A stretch of DNA of 55,072 nt, from contig JAFDVJ010000051.1 of the NCBI GenBank assembly GCA_018269075.1, forward strand, positions 1-55,072. The letters are read 5' to 3'. Within the stretch, counting starts at the first letter, position 1. The number at the start of each line of letters is the position of its first letter. The position numbers were made by a program, and so were the translations under genes. The stretch is from Acidobacteriota bacterium. GTDB taxonomy: Bacteria > Acidobacteriota > Blastocatellia > Pyrinomonadales > Pyrinomonadaceae. Positions 9,401 through 17,600 of this stretch are shown in pieces. Under the pieces are notes generated by a model. The model worked only from the letters and a program-made list of their open reading frames with translations. It had not been told where the DNA came from and did no database searches.

Positions 9401-11189
9401 GAACGGGGAAGTTCTGAAGATTGTTCGCGCCCGCATCGACATCGTTCGGGTCGTTGGCGCTGACGCCCGAAGCGCCCAGATCGATGCCCAAGCCGGCGTT
9501 CGAATAGATCGAATTCCGACGCACGGCGTTATTCGTCCCGCTGTCGATGCCGACGCCGTCGTCGAGGTTGAAGGCGATCACGTTGGCCGTCCCGGCATTC
9601 GTTCCGCCGATGACGTTTTGCGAGGCGTTGGCGGCGATCGAAACGCCGCGCCCGTGATTGCCGAGGTTGAAGCCGCTGGGAGCGGTGCCGATAAAATTGC
9701 CTTCGACGATGTTCGACAGCGCGTCGATGCCGTTGATCAGGAGGCCGTGTCCGAAATTGCCCGAAATGACGTTGTTTCCGATCTGGTGCGCGCCGTTGTT
9801 CGGGCTGCCCGGGTCGATGTTTTTGATCTCGACGCCGTCGCCCTGATTCGGTATTTCGGCGTCGCCGGCCGGATTGGTGCCGATTTTATTGTTAAAGACC
9901 TTGAGCGCGGCGGATTCTTCGAGTCTGATGCCGTCGGCCGAATTGCCCGAAATCAGATTTCCGCCGGCGGGATCGTTTTCGGTTTCCGGGCCGATGACGC
10001 CGCCGGCGGTTTTGAAAACGAAGATCCCGTTCTGCGAATTGCCGAGAGCCGCAAGGCCGGTGTCGTTGGTGCCGATCTGATTGCCCTGAATTTTGACGCT
10101 GCTGTTGAAGACGTTGATGCCGTGCCGGTTGTTGCCCGAAATGAGATTGCCCGCGCCCGCCGCCGTCCCGCCGACGGTCGTATGAAAGTCGCCGATGACT
10201 TCGATCCCGTCGTCGCCGTTGCCGAGATCGGCCGTTCCCGCCGCGTTGGTGCCGATGTAGTTTCCGCTGATGACGCCCGTCATCTGCCCGGACGCGGAGG
10301 CCTCGAAAATGTAGATGCCGCTTTTCGTGTTGCCGGAGATCAGATTGCGGGCGTTTGACGTCGTGCCGCCGATACTGAGGTTGATATCGTTGGCGGGATC
10401 GAAGCCCTCGCCGAAAATGCCGTAAAAATTGCCCAGGGCCGCCGTCCCGTCGTAATTCGTCCCGATTTTGTTGCCCTGAACGACGACATTCGAGGACGTG
10501 CCGAAAATCCCGAAGTTGTCGGGGGCGGTTATGTAGATGCCGTAGGAGTCGTTGCCCGAAATCAGATTGCCCTCGAAGATTCCGGTGCCGCCGATCTGAT
10601 AATCGGTGGACGGTTTCAGCTTCAGGCCGACGCCGGCGCCGGAGTTGGGCAGAGCGACGGCTCCCGTCGGATCCGTCCCGATAAAATTCCCGAGCAGCGT
10701 CAGATTGCAGAGCCCGCCGCCGGTGCAGTCCAGACTGATGCCTTTTCCGTCGAAGCGGTTGATGGCGAGCCCGTAAATCGAATAGGTCGTCGTCGGCGCG
10801 ATCTGGCCCAGAATGAGCCCCTTGATCGAGAGGCCGTCGGTCTGGGAGCCCGCGTTCGCGCCGTTCAGCTCGATCAGCGGCTTGCCGAAATAACCCGACT
10901 GGGAAGCGCCGTTAATCGTGACCGAGCGGGTCAGGCCGGGCAGCGCCGACAAAACGTTGATCGTATGCACGCCGCCTCCCGGGATGTTGAAGTTGATCGT
11001 ATTGGCCGCGTCGCTGCCGGCGTTTGACGCGATAATCGCGCCGCGCAGAGTGCAGTCGTTGGCCGCGCCGCTGCAGATCGACGCCGCCGCGTCGTCGGCG
11101 CGGTCAACCACGAATACCGCCGCCCGGACATTGGAAAACAAGGTCAGGAAGACGGTTAAAATGAACAGAAAATAAATTTTGCTTCGCAT
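6408..11189 (-). CDS. Giant secreted beta-helix / Calx-beta / cohesin-dockerin-like protein
   Basis: 1,593-residue exported protein. A signal peptide (MRSKIYFLFILTVFLTL) favours the start at 11189 rather than an in-frame ATG six codons upstream. Order: a CSLREA-like segment (CTLRGAI, about 40-50); a parallel beta-helix region (about 60-590) with recurrent NxIGTNxxG and NLISGN rungs; three Calx-beta domains (about 690-1025); a carboxypeptidase-regulatory-like domain (about 1035-1110); a cohesin-like domain (about 1118-1250); a dockerin-like pair (GNGTITISDFTQIGRF and GTLTVADYTQAGRY, about 1250-1330); a second cohesin-like domain (about 1368-1500); and a C-terminal regulatory-like domain. No catalytic motif was recognised. 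A surface adhesive, polysaccharide-associated or scaffold role is inference. Its promoter element is shared with the FG-GAP operon. Confidence 0.85.
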   Translation of the reverse strand: MRSKIYFLFILTVFLTLFSNVRAAVFVVDRADDAAASICSGAANDCTLRGAIIASNAGSDAANTINFNIPGGGVHTINVLSALPGLTRSVTINGASQSGYFGKPLIELNGANAGSQTDGLSIKGLILGQIAPTTTYSIYGLAINRFDGKGISLDCTGGGLCNLTLLGNFIGTDPTGAVALPNSGAGVGLKLKPSTDYQIGGTGIFEGNLISGNDSYGIYITAPDNFGIFGTSSNVVVQGNKIGTNYDGTAALGNFYGIFGEGFDPANDINLSIGGTTSNARNLISGNTKSGIYIFEASASGQMTGVISGNYIGTNAAGTADLGNGDDGIEVIGDFHTTVGGTAAGAGNLISGNNRHGINVFNSSVKIQGNQIGTNDTGLAALGNSQNGIFVFKTAGGVIGPETENDPAGGNLISGNSADGIRLEESAALKVFNNKIGTNPAGDAEIPNQGDGVEIKNIDPGSPNNGAHQIGNNVISGNFGHGLLINGIDALSNIVEGNFIGTAPSGFNLGNHGRGVSIAANASQNVIGGTNAGTANVIAFNLDDGVGIDSGTNNAVRRNSIYSNAGLGIDLGASGVSANDPNDVDAGANNLQNFPVLTVAATNVIAGTLNSAAGTNYTIDFFRVDSCDASGNGEGRYYLGSTNVSTPANGTSASIGVTTIALTAGQIVTATATDPNGNSSEFSQCRTVTPAPGNLTFSAASYSANEGASTRTIVVSRTGGSFGPITVDYATSNGTAAAPADYAANSGTLTFLNGETLKTFDVSIVNDNLDEPDETVNLTLSNPSTGVFLTPNATSVLTIQDNDTPPTVSISDVAQPEQNVGTTQFLFNVTLSAPSGLPVTVDYATADGTANANSDFASAGGTVNFAPGETFKTIAVTVFADFTPELDETFFVDLSGPANATLADAQGLGTILDDDNPGKFSFAFAPYSGVEGDNVLVTVSRLNGAAGTVSVDYAAQGGTALAGSDYLPAAGTLVFLNGETTRTFNVRLLDDSIPEPIETVNLTLSNPNGGASLGAPSVAVLNISDNDGGNLWALGGQVKTAGNIPVGGVSMKLEGGSTATATTDANGRYTFANLAPNSNYTITPAAIGYTFTPLSQQINNLSGDNFNVNFTAAPAPVRQVRVVGGNAAPGQNVQATVQLVAQGDENSLGFSLNYDPATLLNPQVSLSADAANAFLTVNNSQSGKLGVLLALPAGQTFAVGTRSLVTIVFNTTATGLYSSPVTFGDAPLARGIANLNANELSADYLDGAVTFAQGFEADVAPRPTGSGNGTITISDFTQIGRFVAGLDTLNAGFNEFQRADCAPRVSLGSGTLTVADYTQAGRYAAGLDPVSPTGGQFTQTLLEFDETGKLWSKSFDPLPAKTDRLAPPVVRVVDTQTLPGQQVTVSIETTAQGTENGFGFSLAYDPAKLGSPVIQKGADTQPATLITNTLTAGKIGVVLAMPFGQAVQPGTRQLVTIGFAVAANAAGGQTPLVFGDLPVIREVSDTNANVLPANFTDGAVNILVPTAAEATIGGRITDNAGNGLPRVRLELTDAGGQTRAAATDQFGRYRFSNVAAGGVYVLSVSSRRYIFDRPTRVVTVEDDIGDLDFIGRN

Positions 11190-11242
11190 ATCGGATACCA
11201 ACTCCATCGATTTTTCGCCCCGGCAATTTGCCGGCGATAAAA

Positions 11243-11350
11243 TTTATATCTTTTCCGGCAGCAAAAAACGCCGTCTTGTCAGATAGCCGCGAAGCGGCGT
11301 TTTCGGCGATTTTCGGGAAATTTTTCCGGCGCCCTATTCGATTGGGTAGG
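11243..11350 (-). promoter_or_regulatory. Shared upstream element, copy A, with -10 box
   Basis: An 88-bp block (11263-11350) matches copy B (13851-13939) almost base for base at both ends. On the minus strand it reads CCTACCCAATCGAATAGG, then GGCGCC, a less conserved middle, then CTATCTGACAAGACGGCG and a T6 run. Fourteen bases further on is a -10-like TATAAA (11243-11248), giving a leader of roughly 45-50 bases before the ATG at 11189. No good -35 hexamer lies 17 bases upstream of the -10, which fits an activator-dependent promoter. The likely activator is the NarL-type regulator encoded at 13942-14595 (inference from position). Confidence 0.7.
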
Positions 11351-11419
11351 AAAGACGAACGGCGGGCGCCCCGCGTTCGGCCGAAATCCGTCGGCGGTGC
11401 GGCTTTTTCGCCGAGGTCA

Positions 11420-11456
11420 AAAACAGCCCGGCCATCGAAAGACGGCGGGCTGTTTT
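11420..11456 (-). terminator. Probable terminator of the papain-like peptidase gene
   Basis: AAAACAGCCCG (11420-11430) pairs with CGGGCTGTTTT (11446-11456), an 11-bp stem with a 15-base loop and T residues following on the minus strand. It lies about 70 bases after the stop at 11525 and separates that operon from copy A of the shared promoter element. Confidence 0.65.
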
Positions 11457-11524
11457 AAGCGGCGCAGGCCATTTGGCGCCGGTCCCCGAACTGCCGGTTG
11501 CACCCCGGCGGCGAAAAGCGCCGG

Positions 11525-12058
11525 TTATTTCCAGTACATCACGCTCGCGTCGCAGTTTTTCCATTTGCCGGCCCGCGCCGTGAGCCACGCGACCGTGCCG
11601 TCGCTTTCCGACAGATCGAGGTTCTGCCACGGGTTGATGAACTTGATCTTGCCGGACTCGGGATCGCAGCCGGTGACGACGATGACGTGCGAGTGATCTT
11701 CCTTCTGTTTGACGTTCTCGTTCGCGCCCTGTACCCAGTCGCCCGCGACCCACATCGGGCCGTGCATCTGCAGACATTTGTGCAGGACGTCGGCCTCGAT
11801 ATCGCCGCTCCCGCACTGCAGGCCGAGTTGGCGCGAGGTTTCGCGGCATTCGCCGGGCGCGATTCCGCTGTTTTTCATATCGTAGGGAAACAGATTGGGA
11901 GATTTGTCCATCTGTTCGAGAATCGCCGAAGCGTCTTTCGACTTGTCGCCCTTATCGTTTTTCCAGATAAAGAGCATTTCCAGACAGGTCAGCCAGCAGC
12001 AGGTCGCGAGCGGCTGTTTCCGGGCCTTGACGGCGGGCGAAACTTTATACATTGCCAT
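11525..12058 (-). CDS. Papain-like cysteine peptidase, C70/C39-like, no signal peptide
   Basis: 177-residue protein with the layout of a minimal papain-fold peptidase. Gln15 (oxyanion hole) is followed after five residues by Cys21-Trp22 (QPLATCCW), the spacing seen in papain. His124 lies in HSHVIVVTG and Asn142 in INPW, matching the His and Asn/Asp of the triad. AvrRpt2-type (C70) proteins have a similar HxVVVTG...DPW pattern, so that is the closest guess; bacteriocin-processing C39 peptidases are an alternative. It is unusually rich in Cys (Cys20, 21, 25, 71, 82, 95, 131). No signal peptide or membrane segment is visible. A GGAGG precedes the ATG, and it is the second gene of an operon 33 bases after the FG-GAP gene, so both should be controlled by the shared element. 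Confidence 0.75.
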   Translation of the reverse strand: MAMYKVSPAVKARKQPLATCCWLTCLEMLFIWKNDKGDKSKDASAILEQMDKSPNLFPYDMKNSGIAPGECRETSRQLGLQCGSGDIEADVLHKCLQMHGPMWVAGDWVQGANENVKQKEDHSHVIVVTGCDPESGKIKFINPWQNLDLSESDGTVAWLTARAGKWKNCDASVMYWK

Positions 12059-12091
12059 AATTTTCCTCCTGAATTTCGAATGATCGCGCGA

Positions 12092-13771
12092 TTAATGGAC
12101 GTTCCAGTTGGCGGCCGGCACATCGCCGCTTTTGCCCCATTTGTACTGGATGTTGTTCGAATAAGAGGTCATCGCGTAAAACGTTCCGTCAGTCGGCCGC
12201 CAGACCGCCCGGTCGGTTGTGCCGTCGCCGTCGTAATCGCCCTGGCAGATATAATCGCCCGGCTTTCCCCACGCGATCTGATTGCTGTAGTTGGCGCCGG
12301 CCGAATCGGCATACGCGATGAACCACAGTTTTTGCGGCGCGCCGTTGGACGTTCCGTCACGGACGACCGCCAGATCGGTCCGCCCGTCGCCGTCGTAATC
12401 GCCGGGCGCGACGTAATCGGTCGCAAAGCCCCACTGCAGGCTGTAAGTCGAACCGTTGCTCGATTTGAAAACATAATGAACGGCATTATTGCCGCCGACA
12501 TTGCGCTGCACGGCCGGATCGACCTTGCCGTCGCCGTCGAAATCGCCGGTGTAGCCGATGTCGCCCTGCCGGCCCCACGGAATGTAGACGACGTTTCCGT
12601 TCGGATTGTTTTTCGAGCCGCGGAAAAAGAAATAGCTCTGCGGCGACTGCGCGGTGCCGTCGCGGTAGACGGCGGCGTCGGCCTTGCCGTCGCCGTCCCA
12701 GTCGCCGACGACGTTGGCGAAATCGCCCGTTTGGCCGAAGTTCTCGTATTTATAGGTGTTGTCGGCGCTCTGCAGGATGTGAAAGCCGGTGCCCTCGACG
12801 CCGGCCGGGCCGGGCCGCCAGACGGCGATGTCGTCCTTGCCGTCGCCGTCGAAGTCCTCGCTGACGAACTGGTCGGTGTTCAGTCCCCACGAAGTCCGGT
12901 CGAAGGCGGAAGTCCCGTTGTAGCTCGTCCACCAGCCGAGCTGCACGACCTGCGGGGAAAAGGCCGCGCGCTCGCGCATTTTCGGCGAGTTGGCCCTGTC
13001 CGATTCGTCGGCGACGCCCATCGAACCGGCGAGGCTGACGGCGCCGTCCGAGCGGACGATCGTGAAATCCGTTTTGCCGTCGCCGTTGCGGTCGTTCGGC
13101 GCGTCCGCCGCTTTCGGACGGTGGACGATCGAGAGCGTGACCGCCGCGACGCCGCCCGTGTCGCCGTTGCAGGTGTCGTCGAAACGCAGCGTCCACGTGC
13201 CGTTCGTGTTGGTCACATTGGAGAATCCCTGAGCGAGATCGTATTGGTATTCGTAAAAGGAGACGCCGGTCGCGAACCGGTAAACGCCCGTCGGGATCGG
13301 CTGGTTGCCGGCGACCGCGAGGGCCGTGTCCCAGAAACTGGCCGAATAGGAATTGTCGAAATAATACGGCCCGGCCAGATCCGAACTGTCGCCCGCGCTG
13401 CCCGCGCTCGTCGCGCCGAGCCGTCCGAAAATGACTCTTTTCGTGACGCCGTCGGGCGCGATCAGCGTCGCGACGAGGTCGCCGGCATAGGTGTGCGCCG
13501 GGCTGAACGTCAGATTTTTGATCTGGATCTCGTCCGCCGCCCCGAAGCTCGGCATTCCCGAGACCGTGAACGTCACGTCCTTGTCGACGTAAAGCGCTTC
13601 GTTGCGGCAGGTCTGCGCGGCCGGATAATCGGGAATCGCGCCCAGGCTTGCCGGATCGGCCGGAAAATCCGTCGCCAGAATGCTGAAAGTCCCGCCGATG
13701 ATTGAAAAGACGACCGCCGCGATCGAAAACCAACGGCCGCCCGATAAATAATTCAAAAAATAGCTTTTCAT
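12092..13771 (-). CDS. Secreted FG-GAP/VCBS repeat protein with P-domain-like N-terminus
   Basis: 559-residue exported protein. The hydrophobic N-terminus (FSIAAVVFSIIGGTFSILA) acts as signal peptide. Residues about 45-215 resemble a proprotein-convertase P domain (IQIKNLTFSPAHTYAGDL and the GTWTLRFDDTCNGDTG end). After that come six calcium-loop motifs of the DxDGDGxxD type (DRNGDGKTD, DFDGDGKDD, DWDGDGKAD, DFDGDGKVD, DYDGDGRTD, DYDGDGTTD), typical of FG-GAP/VCBS propeller blades. The start at 13771 has AAAAGGAGCA directly upstream; the frame remains open further upstream but there overlaps the response regulator and the promoter element. It is the first gene of an operon with the papain-like peptidase. 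A surface or calcium-dependent adhesion role is likely, without a known ligand. Confidence 0.87.
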   Translation of the reverse strand: MKSYFLNYLSGGRWFSIAAVVFSIIGGTFSILATDFPADPASLGAIPDYPAAQTCRNEALYVDKDVTFTVSGMPSFGAADEIQIKNLTFSPAHTYAGDLVATLIAPDGVTKRVIFGRLGATSAGSAGDSSDLAGPYYFDNSYSASFWDTALAVAGNQPIPTGVYRFATGVSFYEYQYDLAQGFSNVTNTNGTWTLRFDDTCNGDTGGVAAVTLSIVHRPKAADAPNDRNGDGKTDFTIVRSDGAVSLAGSMGVADESDRANSPKMRERAAFSPQVVQLGWWTSYNGTSAFDRTSWGLNTDQFVSEDFDGDGKDDIAVWRPGPAGVEGTGFHILQSADNTYKYENFGQTGDFANVVGDWDGDGKADAAVYRDGTAQSPQSYFFFRGSKNNPNGNVVYIPWGRQGDIGYTGDFDGDGKVDPAVQRNVGGNNAVHYVFKSSNGSTYSLQWGFATDYVAPGDYDGDGRTDLAVVRDGTSNGAPQKLWFIAYADSAGANYSNQIAWGKPGDYICQGDYDGDGTTDRAVWRPTDGTFYAMTSYSNNIQYKWGKSGDVPAANWNVH

Positions 13772-13830
13772 AGTTGCTCCTTTTCTCTTGCGAATAATCC
13801 GCCGGTCGTAAATTCGGGCCGGCAATTGAA

Positions 13831-13939
13831 ATAATAGAAAAGCTGAAAATAAAAAACGCCATCTTGTCAGATAGCGTTGAAAGGCGTTTGGGCGGGCTTT
13901 TCGCGCGAATTTTCGGGGCGCCCTATTCGATTGGGTAGG
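13831..13939 (-). promoter_or_regulatory. Shared upstream element, copy B, with -10 box
   Basis: An 89-bp block (13851-13939) matches copy A at 11263-11350. On the minus strand it has the same CCTACCCAATCGAATAGG and GGCGCC at one end and CTATCTGACAAGATGGCG plus T6 at the other. A -10-like TATTAT (13831-13836) sits 14 bases from the block, exactly as in copy A, giving a leader of about 50 bases before the ATG at 13771. The block begins three bases after the end of the response-regulator gene. Confidence 0.7.
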
Positions 13940-13941
13940 CG

Positions 13942-14595
13942 TCAGACGAGCCGGTTCTGCATCGCCTTGACGACGGCTTCCGATTTCGAATGGACCTGCA
14001 GCTTGTCGAAGATGTTGCGGATGTGAAACTTGACCGTGTTGTAGCTGACGCCGAGCTTTTTGGCGGCGGTCGTGTAGTTGTGGCCGTCGATCAGCAGCTT
14101 CAGGATCCGCGTTTCGTGCGGCGTCAGGTCGTAGTCGGAACGCTCGGGCGGCCGGAATTCGCGGAACAGCCGGACGACCTTGAGCGCCACTTCGGGCGAC
14201 ATCGGCGCGCCGCCCGAAACGGCTTCCCTGATGTTTTCGAGGATCTTCGACGGCTGCGTCCGCTTGAGCAGATAACCGCTCGCGCCGGCGCAGAGCGCCT
14301 CGAAGATGCGCTCGTCGTCTTCGTAGACGGTGAGCATCAGGATCAGCATCGCCGGGTATTTTTCCCGGAGAATCCGGACGCCCTCGATGCCCGACATCCC
14401 GGGCAGGCCGATGTCGGAAAGCAGGACGTCGGGGACGTCGTGCCTGATCCTCTGAAGCGCTTCCTCGACCGACCGGAAGCTGCCGGTGCATTGAAACCCT
14501 TCGGTGAAATTGATGAGCGTCGCGAGGCCCTCGCGGATTTCGCGCATATCCTCGATGATCGCCGTCTTGATGATTTTTGCGGTTGTCGTTTCCAT
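13942..14595 (-). CDS. NarL/FixJ-type response regulator
   Basis: 217-residue cytosolic regulator. The receiver domain (about 10-125) has the acidic pocket Glu15-Asp16, phospho-acceptor Asp61 (LLSDIGLPGMSG), switch Thr89 and conserved Lys111. A LuxR-type helix-turn-helix (about 150-215) carries LTPHETRILKLL and NTVKFHIRNIFDKL. I chose the start at 14595 (METTTAK) because the receiver begins just after it; the frame's earlier start runs into the kinase gene. It lies 10 bases after the stop of the adjacent kinase, so the pair is co-transcribed. It is the obvious partner of one or both propeller kinases and the best candidate to bind the shared elements flanking it. Confidence 0.93.
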   Translation of the reverse strand: METTTAKIIKTAIIEDMREIREGLATLINFTEGFQCTGSFRSVEEALQRIRHDVPDVLLSDIGLPGMSGIEGVRILREKYPAMLILMLTVYEDDERIFEALCAGASGYLLKRTQPSKILENIREAVSGGAPMSPEVALKVVRLFREFRPPERSDYDLTPHETRILKLLIDGHNYTTAAKKLGVSYNTVKFHIRNIFDKLQVHSKSEAVVKAMQNRLV

Positions 14596-14605
14596 AAATC
14601 TAACT

Positions 14606-17600
14606 TTACATTTTTTCCGCGGGAATTTCGCCACTCGTTTGGATAGGTTCGACACCGGCCGCGGGCGTCTTGTTTTGCAGCGGCAGCCGCAATTGCACGA
14701 CCGAACCCCGGCCGGCGGCCGAAGAGATTTCAAACTCGCCGCCGAGCTCGGCCGCCCGCCGCCGCATACTGAGAAGCCCGTTGCCGCCGCGGTAATCGGC
14801 GAACAGGCTGGCCGTCGAATTCTCCCTGAACTTTTCGGGATCGAAACCGCGGCCGTCGTCTTCGATCGTGAGCGCCAGCCCGTTTTCCGACAGGGAAAAT
14901 TCGATATCGACCCGCGTCGCCCCGGAATGCCTGACGATGTTGTTGACCGCTTCCTTGAAGATCAGAAAGACCTCGCGCCGGAGGTTCGAATTGAGCGGGA
15001 TTTCCGCCGCCTCCTCGGGCGCCTCGAATTCGAAATCGATCTCTTTCGCCGCCAGCACGTCCGACGCGAAGCGCCGCATCCGCAGCGTCAGATCGTGCAG
15101 ATGATCCTTGTGCGGATTGATCGACCAGACGATGTCGCTCATCGTCGAGACGAGCTCGTTCGAGACGTCGTAGATCATCGTCAGCGGCTCCGCGCCCGCG
15201 CCGTTCGAGGCCTTGTTCTGCTGGCGGGCGACCTCCGACAAAATGGCGATCTGGGTGAGCGAAGCGCCGATGTCGTCGTGCAGATCGGTGGCGATCCGCG
15301 TCCGCACCTGTTCGAGCTCGGCGAGCCGCTCCTCGCGCGAGCGGCGCAGATTCTCCTCGGCGATCTTGGCTTCGGTCAGAGCCGAGTTGATGGCCTTCAG
15401 TTTCGCCACCCGATAACCGTAGAGCGACGAGATGATCAGGCTCACGAGCAAGGCGCAGATCAGCAGAAACCACCACCGCTGCCAGACGGGCGCGAGAATG
15501 ACGAAGGAAACGGTCGCCGCCCGTTCGCTGGCCACGCCGTCGGTGCGCACGGCGCGGACCTCGAATCGATGCCGGCCGGAGGCGAGATTCAGGCTCAGGG
15601 CCTGCTGCTCCGAAGGATTGCTCCAGTCCTGCGCGTCGAGCCGATATTGATAGCGAATATTATCGCCCGAGCCGAACGTCAGCGCGAAAAAATCGATTTC
15701 GATCTGCGTCTGGTTCGATTCGAGATCGGGGAGACTGATTTCGGTTTCGCCGAGCGCGGAGATTTTTTGCGGCACGCCGTTGACGGATAATTTATCGATA
15801 AAGACCGTCGGCGGAACCGTCGTTTCGATTTCGGTCCTAAAGCGCAGCAGATTGCTTTGCGAAGCGAACCATAAATTGCCCTTCGTGTCGGCCGCGCACC
15901 GGCGGATGAGGTTTCCCGGCAGTCCGTCCGACTGCGTGAAGGTTCTGACCACGTCCGCTTCGTCGATCCGGTTGATCCCGTGTCCGGTGCCGGCGTAAAC
16001 TCGCCCGAAACGGTCCTGCGTGAGGCACAGGATCTGGTTGCTCGAAAGGCCGTTTTGCGTGGAAATGCTTTTGAACACGGGTTTTTCCGCGCTCGGGTCG
16101 TCGACCCGAAAAATCCCGTAGCCGCTGGTCGGAATCCAGAGACGGCCGCGGGCGTCGACGAGCAGGTCTTCGATCCGGCTCTCGGTCAGCCCGTCCCGCG
16201 CGCCGAAGGTCTCGAATCGCCCGTCGCGAAAGCGCGCGAGCTTACCGAAATAATATCCCAGCCAGATGCTGCCGTGCGTGTCTTCGGCGAAGGAGACCGC
16301 GCCGTTCCGGTCGGGCAGCCCGTCCGCCGCCGAATACGAGTGAATTTTGTCGGTCCGGCGTTCCCAGCGCGAGAGCGTCGCCGCGCTGCAGCACGTCGTG
16401 ATCCAGATGTCGCCGCGCGAATCTTCAAAAATATTGAAAGCCTCGTTTGACCAAAGTCCGTCGGCGGCGGAATAAGTTCGTTTCGGCGCGGTGCGCGCCA
16501 GATCCGCATAGTTCTTTAATTTCGGATAGCGTTTCAGACCGCTGACCGTGGGAATCCACCATTCGCCGTCGTGAGCCTCGAAATCGAGAAAGTTCCAGCC
16601 CCAGCTGCGCGGCGGCTGAGCGGCGGGCAGAATGTTTTCGAACTTACCGTCGGCCGTCAGACGGAGCAGCTTGTTCGGCTGCACCGTCAGAAAAATCTCG
16701 CCTTCGCGGCTCGCGAAAATCGAGCTGATTTCGGCGGTCTGACTGATTCCTTCGGCTTCGCCGTAGCGGACGAAACCGTTTCGCGCCATCTGCCACGCGC
16801 CCTTGCTTTCCGAGCCGATCCATAAATTACCGGCGGAATCCTCGCCGAGCGATAAGATTTTGTCCGTGCTGAGGGTACGGAAAGACGGTTCGCCCGGCCC
16901 GGCTTCGGGCATATATTCGGCCAAACCGACGGTGTCGCCGCCGGCGTAGATTCTCCCGTCGGACATTTCCCTGATCGAGCGGATGTGAATATTGCCGGCC
17001 AGACCGTCTTTTTTCGTGTACTGCCGGATTTGTCTGAGCGTTTCGCCGGCAAATTCAAAGACGCGCAGGCCGTTGGCCAGACCGCCCGCGCTCGCCCAGA
17101 TTTTCCCGTCGCGGGTCTCGATCGCATCGTCCGCGCCCGTATCGGAAAATTTTTGAACCGCGCCGTGAAGAATCCGGTATAAACCGGCGCTGCCGATGAC
17201 GATCAGACCGCCTTTTGAATCGGGCAAAAGACGATTGATGTTCATCTTGACGTTTTTTTCGAGCTCGACCTCTTCGAATTTCAATTCGCCGTCGATTTTG
17301 GCGACGCGGAAAAGGCCGATCTCCATTCCCGCCCAGATCGTTCCGTCGGGTTCGAGCGCGAGACTGTAAACGTTGATGCCCTGCCAGTTGTCGGTGATGG
17401 GCGCAAAGGTTCGAAACAGCGGCGGCTCGGTTCCGGCGGTTTCCAATTTCGATTCGGTAAGATTCCACGGGTATGATTTGCCCTGCGGATTGAAAATGAC
17501 CAGCCCGCGTCCCGTGCCGACCAGATAGGTGCCGTCGGGCAATTCGAGAAAATCCTTGACATTGCGATGCGGCAGGCCGTCGTTCTGGGTGAAATTCGTA

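Noticed and set aside
6579..10358. 1,259-codon open frame on the plus strand opposite the giant gene
   Set aside because: Arg/Asp/Val-rich mirror translation of a GC-rich gene; no domain, while the minus strand has a signal peptide and clear domains.
11269..11285. CTGACA in the shared element as a -35 hexamer
   Set aside because: It lies 28 bases from the -10-like box in both copies, too far for sigma-70 spacing; more likely part of an activator site.
12092..14491. 799-codon reading of the FG-GAP gene from 14491
   Set aside because: The upstream part overlaps the response regulator in another frame; a Shine-Dalgarno and signal peptide support the start at 13771.
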